A stretch of 64,000 nucleotides of DNA, from the NCBI GenBank assembly GCA_946699065.1, contig CAMPDV010000061.1:186001-250000 (forward strand). Reading direction: 5' to 3'. Positions 10,267 to 24,081 of this stretch are shown here, piece after piece. How positions within the stretch are numbered: the first letter of the stretch is position 1; every line of letters starts with the position of its first letter. Origin of the DNA: Loxodes magnus (lineage: Eukaryota > Ciliophora > Karyorelictea > Loxodida > Loxodidae). The notes beneath the pieces were generated by a model. It searched no databases. It saw nothing but the letters and a program-made list of their open reading frames with translations, and was not told the DNA's origin. The translations under genes and the position numbers were made by a program.

Positions 10267-11310
10267 ATGGCAGAAAATCTGAAATATCAGTTTTAAGAAA
10301 CATGATGCAAAAGATATTTAACTGCAAATCAAGAATCGTATTTTTCATGCCGGAAAAGGAAGTCTTTTTACTTAGATAAGTTATATGAAGAAAATTTTTT
10401 TAACTAAGTATATATCAGAGTTAAGCAGTTGCAAACAGTGGAATCATTTTATTAATTAATTTAAACATAATAGAATAAAAGTACTAGTTTATTTTAAATT
10501 TTAAAGCTGTAGATGTGATTCATGATTTTACTATTAAAGTCTACAGAGTTCCAATATAAATGTAATCAAGCATAATTTAAACAATCACAAAATTCACTAT
10601 AGCGCGATGTTCAATCGTTTAAAATATTTCATCTTAAATAATTAATTAGCTCCATATCTTGCAGAAAGTAAAATAATAATGATCATCTGTAAAATTGTTT
10701 CTGTGTTTAGTGTTTGTAAAAAGGGAGAATTGTCTCATAAAAGAATTTGAATTTTGAAAAATGACATTAATGAATAGTACCAGCAAGAAGGACTTTAACG
10801 CATAAATGCTTGTTTTATAATTATTAAGATTGAAATATGATTAGAAATTCACTATTACATAGGCTTTTGATTTATCATGAAAAAGGCTACATTTCCGATC
10901 AAATGACTTAGATTAGGTAAAAATGCTAGAGAATATTTTAAACATCTATTAAATTTGCTTAAGAAAACGAAAACTAATAAGAAATATATGAACATGCAGC
11001 AGAAATGGTAATGGTCAATATCAAAGATCTTTTATAATATAATAATTATTATCTTCTAGCATCCTTAAACAAATTTCACTTCACCTATTCTACTAATTAA
11101 TATATCCACTTTCTATTTTTCTATAAAACTCTCTCATATTTGAATATTGCAAAAAGAAAAATATTATAATTCTCTAAGATAAAGAATTTAAGTGTAGTGA
11201 TTGTAAAAAAAAAAAATCTAGTTTAATTTTATGCATTTTCATTATTCTGTTCAGCCCAGAAAATAAAAGGAAAATATTCATTCAAGATCCAAAATAATTT
11301 CATTATTTGA
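10267..11310 (+). CDS. uncharacterised Cys/His-containing protein, candidate
   Basis: I do not recognise this gene. From ATG 10267 (MAENLKYQFQETWCKRYLTA) a single frame without introns gives coherent protein texture to about 11040. It includes a Cys-rich stretch QNCFCVQCLQKGRIVSQKN, then HQWIVPARRTLTHKCLFYN and a helical part LLIYHEKGYISDQMTQIRQK followed by YEHAAEMVMVNIKDLL. TGAs at several positions would be Trp. The paired CxxC and HxC could bind a metal, but no known zinc-finger spacing fits. The first later TGA with a plausible stop context is 11308-11310 (347 aa). The last 80 codons are low-complexity, so the true end may be nearer 11040 after an intron. Confidence 0.5.
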
Positions 11311-14300
11311 TTTATTTTCTTCAATTTATTAAATAAATTATATATGTTCCATCTTAAATCTAAGCTGAGCTAATTTCATTAGCATTTTCTTGACTTATAA
11401 TTATAAAACGTGAGTCAAACTAAAAATTTAATTTAATTTAATCTTTTTTCTTAAGAACTTGACACTTTATTTTTAAAAGATGATTATTATGTATTAGCTT
11501 TAACAATTAAATTAAAAAGATAAAGTATTAATGTAAAAAGACAACTAAAAAATTCCAAAATTAACTTAGAAAAAGCTAATAAAACCAAATTCTTAAATTT
11601 TTTTTAAATTAGAAATGATTTTAAATGGATCTGAAAAAAACTTAGAGCCTTTATATAATGTAAAGGATAATAGAATCATTTAAAGTTAATAATTAAAACT
11701 ATAAAATTAATTTTTAATTAAATCTCATTTGCTTATTCATCATGTTTGTATTTTTTAAGTTACTTAATTAAAATTTAGAGTTATCATTTAAACATGTGGC
11801 TAAATTTTATTTTATACTTTTAGTTACTTCCTTTGATTTATAAACAAGAGTAAAATTTTCTAAGTTTTAAATAAATTGGATTGAAAAATTTATTTCCTTA
11901 TTACTAGGCTATAAAAAAGATTATAGTTATAAGTATGCTTTAGAATAAAGAAATATATATAAAATATTTAATTAGCTATTATTACTAAGACTCAGTATGA
12001 ATAATTTTTCAAATTTTTATTACTATTTAAGATAATTTGATTTTTCTTATCTAAAGCATCTAAATTAAAATTTTAATTAGGGTATGAAAATAGAATTTTT
12101 ATTAAATTTGGAAAAATTTTAGGTTGCTATTATCTACACATTATTTTAAATGAATACTGATTTAAAATTGATAGCTATAGAAGTATTATTTCTTGAAGAA
12201 TTTTATCTTCCTCAATTATTTAAATTTAATAAACTTTTGTACTATTTAAAATTGTAAAGGAGATATAAATTTTATTGTAAGTGCATCATATTAAAGTTGA
12301 GTATATTTTTAAATTCTTAATTTAATATTAATCAAAGAATACCTTAGTCTAATAAAAAAAGATAAACTTTCTTTCCTTTGTAAAAATCTTTACTCAGAGA
12401 AAAAAATTATTAAAAAAAGTTATTTATAGAAAGAAAAAGAATCAAAAAAGAAAGAAATTAAAATCTTTAAAAAGATAATAAAAATAAATTTTATTTAAAA
12501 TAAATGAATGAAATAAAATAAATAAATAAGAGAAAATATAATTACCGAGTAAGTATTAAAATGTATTCTAAGATAAAAATTATTTCTTTAAAAAATAATT
12601 TTAAATATATAAATACTTTAAAAATAAAAAAAATATGAGCTTATTAAGATTATTAAATTTAGCATGATAGACTCTATTGAGGATTTTTAAATACAAATTT
12701 TTTATCATGATAAATTTTTATTTTTACAATCTAATGCAAATAATTTAAATTTATAATACTACTTATCTAAAACTTATATAATTTTATTATTATTATTAGA
12801 GAAATTTACCTAAATTTAAATTTTTCTATTATTTTAAGCTTTGAATAATTTAATTTCCTTTTTTATTGTTTTTTTTATTATCTATTTCATAAATTTAAAG
12901 TTCAATTATTAATAAGTTAATGAAAAGTTTTATTTACCAGTTATATACCTTTTTAATTTTAAGAAAAACTAAGAACATTTTTAACTTAAAAAAATTATTG
13001 AGAAGCTTACGAAGATAAAAAATTATAAATGAAAGCATTTATTTAATTAATATAAGAAACTTTTTATTTTATAAATTTTTATTTAATAAACTTATTATTC
13101 ATTTGTTTTGCTTTATCTTATTATTTTTTCTTTTATATCTCTTGCAAATTTTTATTTTTTTATTTATCTTTATTTTCAATTTATAAATTTAACTTTTTTA
13201 AAATAAACAGGCGTCTTTAGATATTTTATATATTCAACTATAATTTTCTAAACTTTATTTAATTTTTTAATTACAGAAAGAGAATCAAACAGTTGTCTTT
13301 ATATCTTTAATCCTTTCTTCCAGTTCTAATAATTTTTAAAGGATTAATAGCAAATAAATGTTTATTAGTTTAGAATGTATTTATTTATAAATCTTAGTTT
13401 ATAAAGAGACTTATAGTAGGTAAAATATAGAAATATAAAATTATTCTTAGTATTTGAGAAACTTACATCTTCAGATACTCAAGTTTTCCTAACTTTTTTA
13501 ACAGTAATTGCGATTTATTAATACATTTTGACTTTTAAGTTAGTTACTAATAAAATTTATTCAATGCGATAATTATTTATTCCACTTATATTGAAAAATC
13601 AGAACTTAAAAATTATGAAAGTATCTCATAAATAATTATCTGAACTTCAATATCTTTCAAATAGTAGTTGTAATTTCTATCCCAAGCAAATTATATCTTT
13701 TGTACTCAAATAAACTAAATAAAGGTTATAGTTAATATTCCATTCAAAAACGATTAAACAAATGCTTATTGATTTACAAATATTTTATATTAGCAAAATA
13801 ATAAAGAAAACTTCCTAAAATTTAAATTAATTGTTTAGATTCTATTTTAGGGCTAATTAAAAAACCTAAATTTTATTAAATTCTATAATTGAAATTAATA
13901 GATTTGAATTTAAAGTTTTTTAAAACATTATTCTTCATATTAAAAATAAATTACATATTAGAACTTTTATTAATAATTATCTATTTTCTTTACTTTTTAC
14001 TTTTCCTTTAAGAGCTTGAAAATGCGTTAATTTTTAGTATTCGGAATGTATTTCTATCTAAGTAGAATTTCTATATTTTTTTGATTTTTAAATTAAAAAA
14101 TAGAAAAGATTTAGTTTATTTATATTTAATCCTTTAATATTTTACTAAGACTTTTAACCAAAAAATTAATATATAAGAAATAAATTTAAAATCAAAAATG
14201 TTACAAAATCATTAAAAAATAGCTAGTTCTGATAAATAAAGAGATATCACGTAGAATTATTATTTATTTAATTAATTTAAATTACTGCAGATTGAAATTT

Positions 14301-14600
14301 TATTTTTCTTATAATGTTAAAATTAGAAAAATCGTATTATAGGTTATTACCAAGGATATAAAGTGCTTGAAAGTAAAAAAATTTGAATCATTTTTTTGAA
14401 TGAAAATTATATAAAAATAAAGTTAAAAAAACTAAGATTAAAAACTAAATTTTATGTCAGTTATCATTAATTGAAGTCTTTGAATATATAATCAAATAAG
14501 AATAAAAAATAAATAATTTAATTTTTCTTGCCAACTTGAATAAAAATTCAAATAATAACGATGAACAAAAATATCATATAAATAAATAAATTGGATTATA
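11311..14600. other. AT-rich low-complexity region
   Basis: This is about 3.3 kb of extreme AT content with many A and T runs. No RNA gene, tandem repeat or coding texture is recognised on either strand. Confidence 0.5.
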
Positions 14601-14940
14601 GAGCGCGTAGCACTCTCGCTGGTGTGCAGCTCTTTAAATTAATTTTATTTAATGTCTAAATTTTTTTTATAGGTCTCTCTTTCCTTGTTCCCTCTTCCTG
14701 CAGTACGTCCCTGTAATTTTTCCTTCCAAAGCATAGGATGCAATATGCGATTACGAGTACATTTCCCCGACCTATGATGAAGAAAGTTTCCTCTTGGCAT
14801 TCGAGTTATAAAGCTTTTCACATCTTCTTTCTATTTTAATTGGTTTCTCTTCCTCCGATTTATCCTCCGTCCGCGTTCATTTTTTTGTTGCCTTGCTGAA
14901 CCTCCAAGCAGCATCCGAAGGAAAGGGCTTTCCATCCTAT
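14601..14940. ncRNA. GC-rich, hairpin-rich block; candidate structured RNA
   Basis: About 340 bases of clearly higher GC sit abruptly in very AT-rich DNA. The block begins with a strong hairpin, GAGC 14601-14604 paired with GCTC 14629-14632 plus inner GTAGCAC/GTGTGC pairing. It ends with GGAAAG-GG-CTTTCC at 14920-14933, and holds further small stems such as TGCTG/CAGCA near 14895-14912 and GCAT-AGG-ATGC near 14730. I looked for the signature elements of U1-U6, U3, SRP, RNase P and MRP RNAs and could not match any. The strand is therefore undecided. A short coding exon or an old transferred fragment are alternatives. Confidence 0.4.
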
Positions 14941-15161
14941 TTAAATTATATAATAATTGAACTACTAAATCAAAATTAAGAATTAAAAATAAAAAATTTG
15001 TAATCATAGCAAATTATTTGGATTTCGAGTGTAGATTAAAAATGTTAGTTATAGATTTATTCATAATTATTAAAAGAAAAATTTTATTAAACTAGTTATA
15101 ATTAAATGAAAAAAGCTATTATATCGAACTATATTTAAAAGTTTGAATTTAGATATTGTAA

Positions 15162-15241
15162 GACAGCGTGGCCGAGTGGTCTAAGGCGCTAGCTTCAGGT
15201 GCTAGTCTTTCGGGGCGTGGGTTCAAATCCCACCGCTGTCA
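15162..15241 (+). tRNA. tRNA-Leu(CAG), second copy
   Basis: This copy is identical over all 80 bases to the minus-strand gene at 96-175, with the same acceptor stem, CAG anticodon, class II variable arm and T-arm. It is followed by CTTTTTATTTTT, a good polymerase III terminator. Flanking DNA outside the gene and terminator is not similar to that of the first copy, so only the tRNA itself is shared. Confidence 0.97.
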
Positions 15242-16925
15242 CTTTTTATTTTTAAAACAAAAAGTTTTGTTTAAATTAGAACTAAATTATCTTCTTTATA
15301 TTTTAAAAGTTAAATTAATTTTATAAACATTCTAACTATATTTATTTGTATTAAACAAGTTGAAAATTATTTCTATTTCATACTTTTGCCAGCATATGCT
15401 GAAAGGCCTAATAGATTTATTACAATATACAGTCATTTATTTGAACTAAAAAATGTTATAACTTTCCTATTTAGAAAATTATTTTATATAATCTAAAATT
15501 AACTGAAGTCTTAACATCGATTTAATTTTGGTTAAGAAATATAATCTACTTTCGATATTTTATTTCACTATTTCTACAAGAGCCTACCATAAGCAACAAA
15601 TGAAATAAAAATAAGCATATTGATTAATAGAATAATTATAATAAATATCTTTATATTTATTATTTCATTTAGCTTATTAAATAAAATGAGTTACTCATAT
15701 ATTTTTCTTTTGCTTTAAAGATAATTTTTATCTATTTTATTTTTTATTGCTATAAGTTTAAATCTAATTATAAATATGATTTAAATCAAATTTGAAGAAA
15801 ATATTTATCTCAGAAAATAATAAATGGCCAACTCTTCTTTAGTTTATCGCTTTTATGAGCTTTAAGTTTCTCTTCTCTCTGGATTTTAAAAATAATGTTT
15901 AATTTTATAAATTTAATCTCTTTCCATCCTTCCAATTTATATTTACCTTATTAACTTCTACTTAAGTTTTGGCATTTTACATTTTATCTAACTTTCTAAA
16001 TTATTTTCTTATTTTCTTAATTTTGAAATTAATAATAGATATATCTAAAAAAATGTTGATTTGAAATAAATTAAGAATTTAAGTTAAATTGTATCTAAAA
16101 TATTTATTTCCTTAAAAAGCTGATATCATTTTTACAGACTACATTTCTTTTTTATAAGCATGACTCTTTTGATTAAAATATTCTAAATCCAACTAAATGA
16201 TTTTTGTTTGATTACTTTTATATTAATCTATTAATTTATAATTCTATAATTTGTATCTAAATATTTATTATTAATTAGAATTAAATCTAAATAATGACAG
16301 TCATTTAAGATATTTTTATTCTTTTTTATCTAAGAAGTATAAGAGTAATTTTGGTCATACAATCACCCTTTAAAACTTTCTTTATAATAAATGTGAATAA
16401 GCTTTATTTTTCTTTTGTCCAAGTTAATGAAAAGCTAAATTAATATACTTTAGATAAAAATTTTAGAGTAAAAGAAATGGAATTGGATAAAATGAAATAT
16501 CAACATTTGAGGAAATTAACTTTAAGCTTTTAAATTAACTTGGCTGCTTTCATAAAGCTTGAGATAATTTTGATTTAAATAAGATATAAATAAAATGTTC
16601 TATTCTTATAAATTATAGCATTTTATTTAATATTAATTTTAAATCTATTTCTATCAAACTATGCTTAGTTGCCATGCCAAAAGTCCATTTTAAAGTACTA
16701 AAATTTATTTCATAACTAGAAATTAAGTAAAAAGAAGAATTTTTTTTCCTTTGATAGGCAAGATCCTGCTTCTTAAAATTTTTTTAAGAAAAATCTTTAT
16801 TAAAAATACAGAGTTATTTATATTATATATTAAAATGGCTTCTAAAATATAACAGAACTTTGAACAGAATATTTAAACAGGAAAATTATCTAAAAAATAA
16901 AAAATAAAAAAGCGAAATAATTACA
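15242..16925. other. AT-rich intergenic region
   Basis: I see no confident gene. T-rich and A-rich segments alternate without clear coding texture. It separates the second tRNA-Leu from the ORF at 16926. Confidence 0.5.
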
Positions 16926-17822
16926 ATGAGTAAAAGTGAGAAATATGATTGATATGACGAACATTAATCACTTGGAAATCCAGAATTAAAAAAATTTCCG
17001 ACACAAACTCAAATAGAAATATTATTTAAGTCATTAAAAGAGTTTATGCTCAAAAATAGATACCTCACTGATAAAGTAGAAAAATTAGAAAAACTAATAA
17101 TGTCTTTACTTGAGAACAATATTAATCATCATAAGAATAGAAAAAAACTGGAGCAAAGAATTCTTTAAATTTAATAATAGATTCAGGTAACGCCATTTTC
17201 GTTTTAACAGAATTAATCAGATCCTATGGAAATAGAAAATGAAGCCTCAAATTAAAATAAATAATAAGCGTTTATTTACAATATATAGAAATTTAAATTA
17301 AGTGAGTGTTACAGGAATAATAGTTTGAAAGAAGAATAAAATGCTACTTGTGCAATAAATAGCACCAATGAAAATACTGCTACTAACTAAGCGAAATTTA
17401 AAGAAAGAATAAATAAGATATTTTTAGAAAACTATTTAGGATATTCAACATAAAGCGGAAAAATTTATAGAAAAAATTCTTTAATTCAAATCTTAATCCT
17501 TGGATAAATAATTAGGAACGCTACGTGCAAGATCAAAACTATTCAGAATATTAAAGGATGGTGCACTAATGAAGTGCTACACCGCCTAACTAAGCCTAGT
17601 AGAAATTCAAGACAAACTAATTAAGACAAGCTGATAGAATAGGTAAGATGGCTGATTACTAAGGCTTTAACAAAGATTTTTAACTTAACTTTAACTCTAT
17701 GCTAAATTTACTTGGAAAAATTAAAAGTTTTCGCTTAGATTTTTCTTTTATATTTTTCCCTCTTTTTATTATTTTTAATTTAAGCAATCTATCTTTTTCT
17801 TTATCTATTCATTACTATATGA
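16926..17822 (+). CDS. uncharacterised coiled-coil protein
   Basis: I do not recognise this gene. ATG 16926 opens a hydrophilic frame beginning MSKSEKYDWYDEHQSLGNPE, in which the Trp in YDWYDE is a TGA. A coiled coil follows, LKEFMLKNRYLTDKVEKLEK and beyond, then a Gln-rich stretch largely written with TAA/TAG. An Asn/Thr-rich linker leads to a basic C-terminal part (IQNIKGWCTNEVLHRLTK). Two GT-AG segments inside could be 24- and 21-nt introns that keep the frame, one beginning GTAACGCC after CAG near 17186 and one at 17643-17663. The first later in-frame TGA is 17820-17822, but the last 130 bases are T-rich and look untranslated, so the real end is probably near 17700. Confidence 0.55.
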
Positions 17823-20800
17823 CACTACTTCATATAATTATCTAATTTAAATGAGGTATATAATTATTTGTCCTTGTAAATCGCATATAATATACTACTT
17901 ATTTTCTAGTAAAAAACTAAAACTTTTCTTTCTTAATGCTGAATAAAATTTAAAATATATATTTAAAGCAGGACTTAAGCTTAAATTGTATTTAGCTTAC
18001 CTACTTTTTCTTAAATTAAGCAAAAATTTTTTATTTAGTTTATTATAGTTTCAAATTAGTTAATTCTAAATAAACTCTAAGGTCACAACTGTAGTTTTAA
18101 TAGATATCTAAAGTCTATAGCTTTGAAATCTATATACTTTGCTATTTATTCTTTTCTGAGAATTTATAAGAACAACTAATTCTAATTTTGTACCTTTTCT
18201 ATCAAAAGTAAGATTCTAAATATATATTAGTTTTTTTTCTTAAATTTATAAGATTCTAATTTAAATGTAGAGTCATAATACAATTGAAACTCTGATGTTT
18301 TGATCTATATGATATCTTTTACCTTAACCTAAATTTCAAAATATTGATTTAAATTTACTTTTGTTTTAATTGTTTATCTTAGGTATAGTTTAAAGTTTAT
18401 ACTAGATACTTAAAGACTCTCATATTTATATTTACTATGAAAACAATTAACTAATAAAAGTCCATATTACTTCAATTTCTCTTATCAATTGAGCACTGTT
18501 TAATTTTCCCTTAGATGTTTTAAACTTTACTAGAATGTTTAAAGAACATACTTATACTAATCTAAAGTATGTATATAAATAAAGAGGTTTATATTTGAAT
18601 TATTAAAGTAGCAACTTAAAATGAATTAAATTACTAGGTATGTAAGTATATTTAATCTAATACTCTCATAAATTACATAAGTTACATGTTGCTTTATCAA
18701 TATAGTTTACATTTCCTTCTACTAATTATTACCATTCCTTAACGTTTTATACTTCAACTTAGTTTTATTAATTTATAGTAATGAAGACTTTAAAATAATT
18801 TCTGTTCTTTATTATCTTATATTGTTTATATATGATAAATTTGGTAATAATATAATAAAATAAAGAGATATTAGAAACTAATTAAGTTATAGACATAGTG
18901 GATATTATGTTTAAAAATGTGAATATAAGCTAGTAAATTACTAGTTGCTATTATGCTTTGATTATAATAAAACTGATCTATGTAGATATTTATTTAACTC
19001 TTATCTTATTAATATTTCTTTTTTCTTTATTATGCTTGTCTTAATTTATCAATTACCAGAAAGAAAACATTAGCAAATCTAGTATTTTTACAGTCTTTGG
19101 GTGAAGGATTGTAAAATGTATAACTAAAAGAAAATATGACTGAATGGTTATGGCGAGAGATTTGAAATATGTTGAGTTGTACACATAAAATAAATTATGC
19201 TTGTTTCATTTTTGGTATATCTGAAAGGGCTTCTACTTAAGAATTATTTACCTTAGAATAAATTTTAGTCTAAATTATAAAGCCATTTATTTATAGCTTT
19301 CTACATTTTATCTCAAAATTAAAATAAATGCTTTAAAACCAGATTATCATTTAAAAAAGTAAGATACATAATTTCATAAAGATGTTCAAAACAAGAAATC
19401 GTTAATTTATTACAAAATAAAGAATATTTAATTTATGTTTCTTAGCATTATACTGTCATTAAGCTTATCTTAATTTAAAATCTAAAAGTAAATTTTAGTT
19501 TGAAAATGAAGATATAATTGTAAAGAGTCTATTTATTATAACTCCAACATAAAAAGATTTAAATTTCATATATTTTTAATTATTATATCTATATTATAAT
19601 CTCATTTTTGTCCAAATTCTTAAATAAAATTGAAAGATAATAAATTAGCTAGGGTATAAGCTTTTGTCTTATTTAGTATATTATAAGTAGACTCTTGGTA
19701 ATTTATTTAACTAAATTTCAAAAGCAACTTTAAAAACTAAGAACTCAGATCAATCTAACTTTTTTCTCTAATAAGAGTAAGAATTGTAAATTCAAAATTT
19801 GTGCAAGCAACGTATTTAGACTGTCAGATACTCTTTTGAATGCATATATAGTATGTCCTTAAGACTATATACTAAGCAATATTTACTCTTTAGCATGAAA
19901 TATTTTAGAGTCTATTTTAAATAAAATGTTTGGTAAATAAGAGACATAATTCCAATTAAAGATACTTTGATTGTGAATCAACTAAGATTTTAAAGTCTCT
20001 AAAACAATAAATTCTAAGCTATTTAATCACTAGTATTATTAAGTCTAATAACTCTAAATAAATACTTTATTAAAGTAACTTAATTAGATCAAATTAAAGT
20101 TGGTTAAGCAATAAGTCTTAATATTATCGCATTTATAGATCTTTTATTATTATAAGGGAACAAACAATCTTAAATATGATTTAAGTTTGTTAAAGAATTG
20201 TAAAAATAACTTCACTTTTAAATTAATTAAGTTTAATAAAAGTCTATAATCTTCAGTTTTATAATATCACTATAATTAAAGCAAATAAGTAACAAAATTG
20301 TCAAGAATAGATAGCTTATAAAAGAAATACACAAAAAATGCTAAAAATATATAATTAACCATTTAAACAATAAAGCTTTAATTAAAAATTAAGATAAGCA
20401 ATCTATATAATAAATATTTAAGATAGACAACTAAAGTTAATGCATATCATATGAGTATCTATGCAAACTATATCTAACCAGATATTTAGCTAGCATCCTT
20501 TTCTTTATTACTAGCGAAAGTTAAATTTCAAAGATTATATGGTTTACTATTATGATACCTTAGCTTATAGGTTTATATTTATATAATTAAAAAAATAAAC
20601 GAAAAAAGGAAACTCAATAATAAGGAGAATCCTAAGTAAAAGAGCTAGAAGTGATGAACACTAATTTATATAATTGATAATTTAAGAGTAAATAGAATTT
20701 CTATTTAAGGCTTAAGTAATTAATATCTATTTTCATTATTTAGATGCTTCATTATTAAGTTGCCTCGTCTTTCTATATTTTTCATTCCAGCTTCAGCTAG

Positions 20801-20837
20801 TCTGAATATTTTTTAAACTGGTTCTTTTTTATTTAAA
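17823..20837. other. AT-rich region, no confident gene
   Basis: This is three kilobases of AT-rich DNA. I see no RNA genes, no tandem repeats and no segment whose codon texture stands out on either strand. Confidence 0.45.
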
Positions 20838-21461
20838 ATGAAATGGAAAAGGTAAAGAAAATAGCGGAATGAATCTAAAATTAGTAGAATGAATATGTTT
20901 AGATATTCGATTAAGTTAAAAATATAAATGAAATAATTATTTATAGAATAGCAGCTTCTCTTATGTAACTGACTTTAAGAAGAATACACTTGATTGCAAA
21001 ACTAAGTTTTTTAATTTTTCGCTAAATTTTAGTTCAATTAAATGTAGAAGGGGTAAAACCTTAGAAATTTATGAAAAAATAAGAAATCTACTATCCTTAA
21101 GATTTTAAAGAGCTAAAAGCATATTAAAACTTAATGTAATGCTTAGATAAAATAAATTGAGAGTTTCAACTAGCTCATTATATTCTTAAATGAATTACAA
21201 AAATATTAAATAAGAAAATACTAAAAACAGCTAGAAAATATTGCTAAAGGAAATCTCTTCTGTTTTCCTTATTTAAAATTTTAAATATAAAATGAAGTTC
21301 TTTGAGCTAGGAATTCAACAGAAAATACGAAATAATTTTATTAATCTTCAAAATAATAAAAAAAGGAAATGATGATTGAGTTCTAGTACGCTAAGCAATG
21401 ATTTCAGTTTGCGAGTTATAAAAATATTTTTTTTAAACAATAAGCAGATTAAAAATTATGA
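20838..21461 (+). CDS. uncharacterised Gln/Lys-rich protein, candidate
   Basis: I do not recognise this gene. The frame from ATG 20838 to TGA 21459-21461 (207 codons) is hydrophilic at first (MKWKRQRKQRNESKISRMNM). It continues with helical Gln/Asn/Lys-rich segments such as IKQIESFNQLIIFLNELQKY and KEMMIEFQYAKQWFQFASYK. Several TGAs would have to be Trp, more than average, which lowers confidence. The region is a little less AT-rich than its surroundings. Confidence 0.35.
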
Positions 21462-23817
21462 ATTTGCTAAATTAGTAAAATAATAAAAAAGGAGTGAACT
21501 AAAAAGGTAATTTATAAAATAATTAAAATAGCATAAGAATTATAAAGATATGTAAATCATTTAATTTATGTTAAAATTAAAAGAAAAATTATAAAAAGTA
21601 TTTTTAATTTTAGGTAGATTTATTTTTATACCTTCAAATAAAATTATTCTAGATTTTCTTATTATTTTATATATAATTCGTATATGTGTTATAATTATAT
21701 TATTACTTAAATTTTTTTCATTTTTTGTAGGCCTATAATCAAAACTTCTAAAAAAAATCTTAAATTGAAAGATTATACTAATATTTAGTAAGACTATTAT
21801 TATCTTTTCCATTATTATTTTACCATTTTCCATATATTTTTTTGCATATTCCATTCTCTTTACCTTCTAGGATATTTTATATATTCAGATTTTCTAAGAA
21901 GATTTAGAAAGTAAATAGTCATCTTGATATATATCTTATGATAATTTCAATATAAAATTTCTAGTCTTTTATTTTTAATTGAATGCATATAGTCATTTTA
22001 CGACTCTCTATTTTTTTCTTATTTTATTAATTAAAAAAGAAAGTTAAATTTTAAGATTTATTTTTATATCATTATCCTATATATAAAGATCGATCAAAAT
22101 TTCCTCAAACTATAATAAAATGATCTAACACCTCTTTAATTTATTTAATTCTTAGCTAAATTTATGAAAATAGTTTATAGTTAAATTTCATAAATAATTA
22201 CTTTTAATTTAGTCTAAATAGCAAAGTTATAAACTTAGTTTTATTATCATAAATCATTAATACTTTGCAATTCTTTTAAATTTGCAAATATCAAAATAAA
22301 TAAAATATTATGATGAGCATTAGTTTTTGTGTAAGATTGACTTATGCTTTTAATTTTAGTTTATACTTACATGAGTCGCTATAAATACGAAAATGCATCT
22401 TTTTTTTACCTTGGTAATTTTCTTGATATTTTAAAATTGAAATAATTATTCTCTAAAGAATATTTGGAAATATATATAATATCATTGTAATAACTTCGAT
22501 TCAACATTCGGATGCTATAAGATTGTTTCGGTAGATGCATATATAATTTTTTTTCTCATGAAGTCTTAACTTTCTAAATTATTTGTATTCTTAATTAATT
22601 AATTAAGGTTACATCCTAGTATCTAAAAGAATAGCTTAAATTTCTATTTATTATATTTATACTATTTGAATCTATATTTCTATAGAAACTATCAATCTAA
22701 TAAATCTAGTCAATCTTTAAAGCTATTTATTTTTAATCTTTATTTAACTAAAGTTTAAATAGACTAAGAAGATTAACAATAATGATTATTATTAACATAA
22801 TTAAAAGATATTATATTTACTTTCATTCTAAAGGCCTTACTAAATTAAATCAGCTATAAACTAAATTTAAGCTTATTGATTTATGTTTTGATTACAAGGA
22901 ATAAATCCTTTAACTTGTGTAAATTATTACCTTAACTTAATATTAATTGGCTATATTTATATCCGAATAAATATTCTACTTAAATTCAATTCCCTTTTAA
23001 AATTAATTTCATTTATAAGTTATTTCTAAAATCATATTTCAAACTTTTATATTTCTTAGTTCTAAATTAATATTAAAATATCTGCAGCAGCTTGCTACAA
23101 TCCATAACTATATATTCTAATTTTTCTTTATTATTATTTAATAAAGATAATTAACTGATTTCTGTATAATGCTTTTCTTTATTTCTCTTGCAAACTTACT
23201 TTTAGTCATATCCAATTTTAAAGTCAAAATTTTTCTAAGATATCTAATTTTTTCTAATATGCATGAGTAAAATTTTTATTTAGATCATACCTTTCATTAA
23301 TGCTTAGTTTATTAAATTAATAGCATCTATTATTTTATAATATCAAAGTAAGGACATAAAGTATTTTATCCTACTGCTAAGTTCCTATTGAAGTAATTAT
23401 GATTACTTTCTATCAAAATAAATTGCTTTTGTTTTATTTAAAATTTTTACTCATTTAATTTAATTTTAAGGAAAGCTCTTATTTAAATCTACTTCTATAG
23501 AACTTAATTACCATATAATCAATTTTATAAACAACTATGCTTGAATTTAATCTGCCTCATAACTTTTATATTTCCCCTTGTGATCATTAAAGTAAAGGTT
23601 ATACAACATTCTTTATGTTTTTTCTATAAATAGCTTAGTTATAAGTTAATAAACCAAATTTTGATTCTACATTTTTTGAACTAAGTGTTTGATTCTTAAT
23701 TTTTAAACATTAATCTAATTTAATAGATTATAACCTTTTCACTCGATGGTAAGTAAATGATATTTATATGGGAACATTGTTTAATTATATAGCAATAAAT
23801 TTAAAGCTAAAGGGAGA
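21462..23817. other. AT-rich region, no confident gene
   Basis: The minus-strand frame at 21561-21854 (97 codons) is open even under the standard code but is Ile/Asn/Phe-rich low-complexity sequence, and I do not accept it as a gene. Nothing else stands out. Confidence 0.4.
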
Positions 23818-24081
23818 ATGGACTATGATGTTTTATCCTTCTTCATATCCATAAAAACCGGAAATTAAATGTAAAACAAGTTTAAACTTAAAGATTGCTA
23901 GCATTTTAAAAATAGCCCATTGACTTACTTTATTTTAATTAGAATTAACTTAAGAAATAAATATACAGAAGGAGTCATTCTTTTTTAAGATTATCTCATC
24001 TTATAATTAATAGTTTGCTAGTTTACTTAATTATATTGGTAACTTATTATTAAATCTTTGCAAAAGAAACTAAGAATCTGA
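23818..24081 (+). CDS. small uncharacterised ORF, candidate
   Basis: From ATG 23818 the frame reads 87 codons to TGA 24079-24081. It begins MDYDVLSFFISIKTGNQMQN and includes LRNKYTEGVILFQDYLI. No domain is recognised. It lies 0.6 kb upstream of the better-supported gene at 24694. Codon texture is the only support. Confidence 0.28.

Noticed and set aside
14601-14940. Assignment of the GC-rich block to U3, SRP, RNase P or MRP RNA.
   Set aside because: Individual short motifs resemble box C or stem elements, but the full conserved set is absent for each family.
21561-21854. A 97-codon minus-strand frame open under the standard code.
   Set aside because: The product is Ile/Asn/Lys/Phe-rich without any recognisable feature. 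The stop codons that bound it are not reliable stops in this organism.
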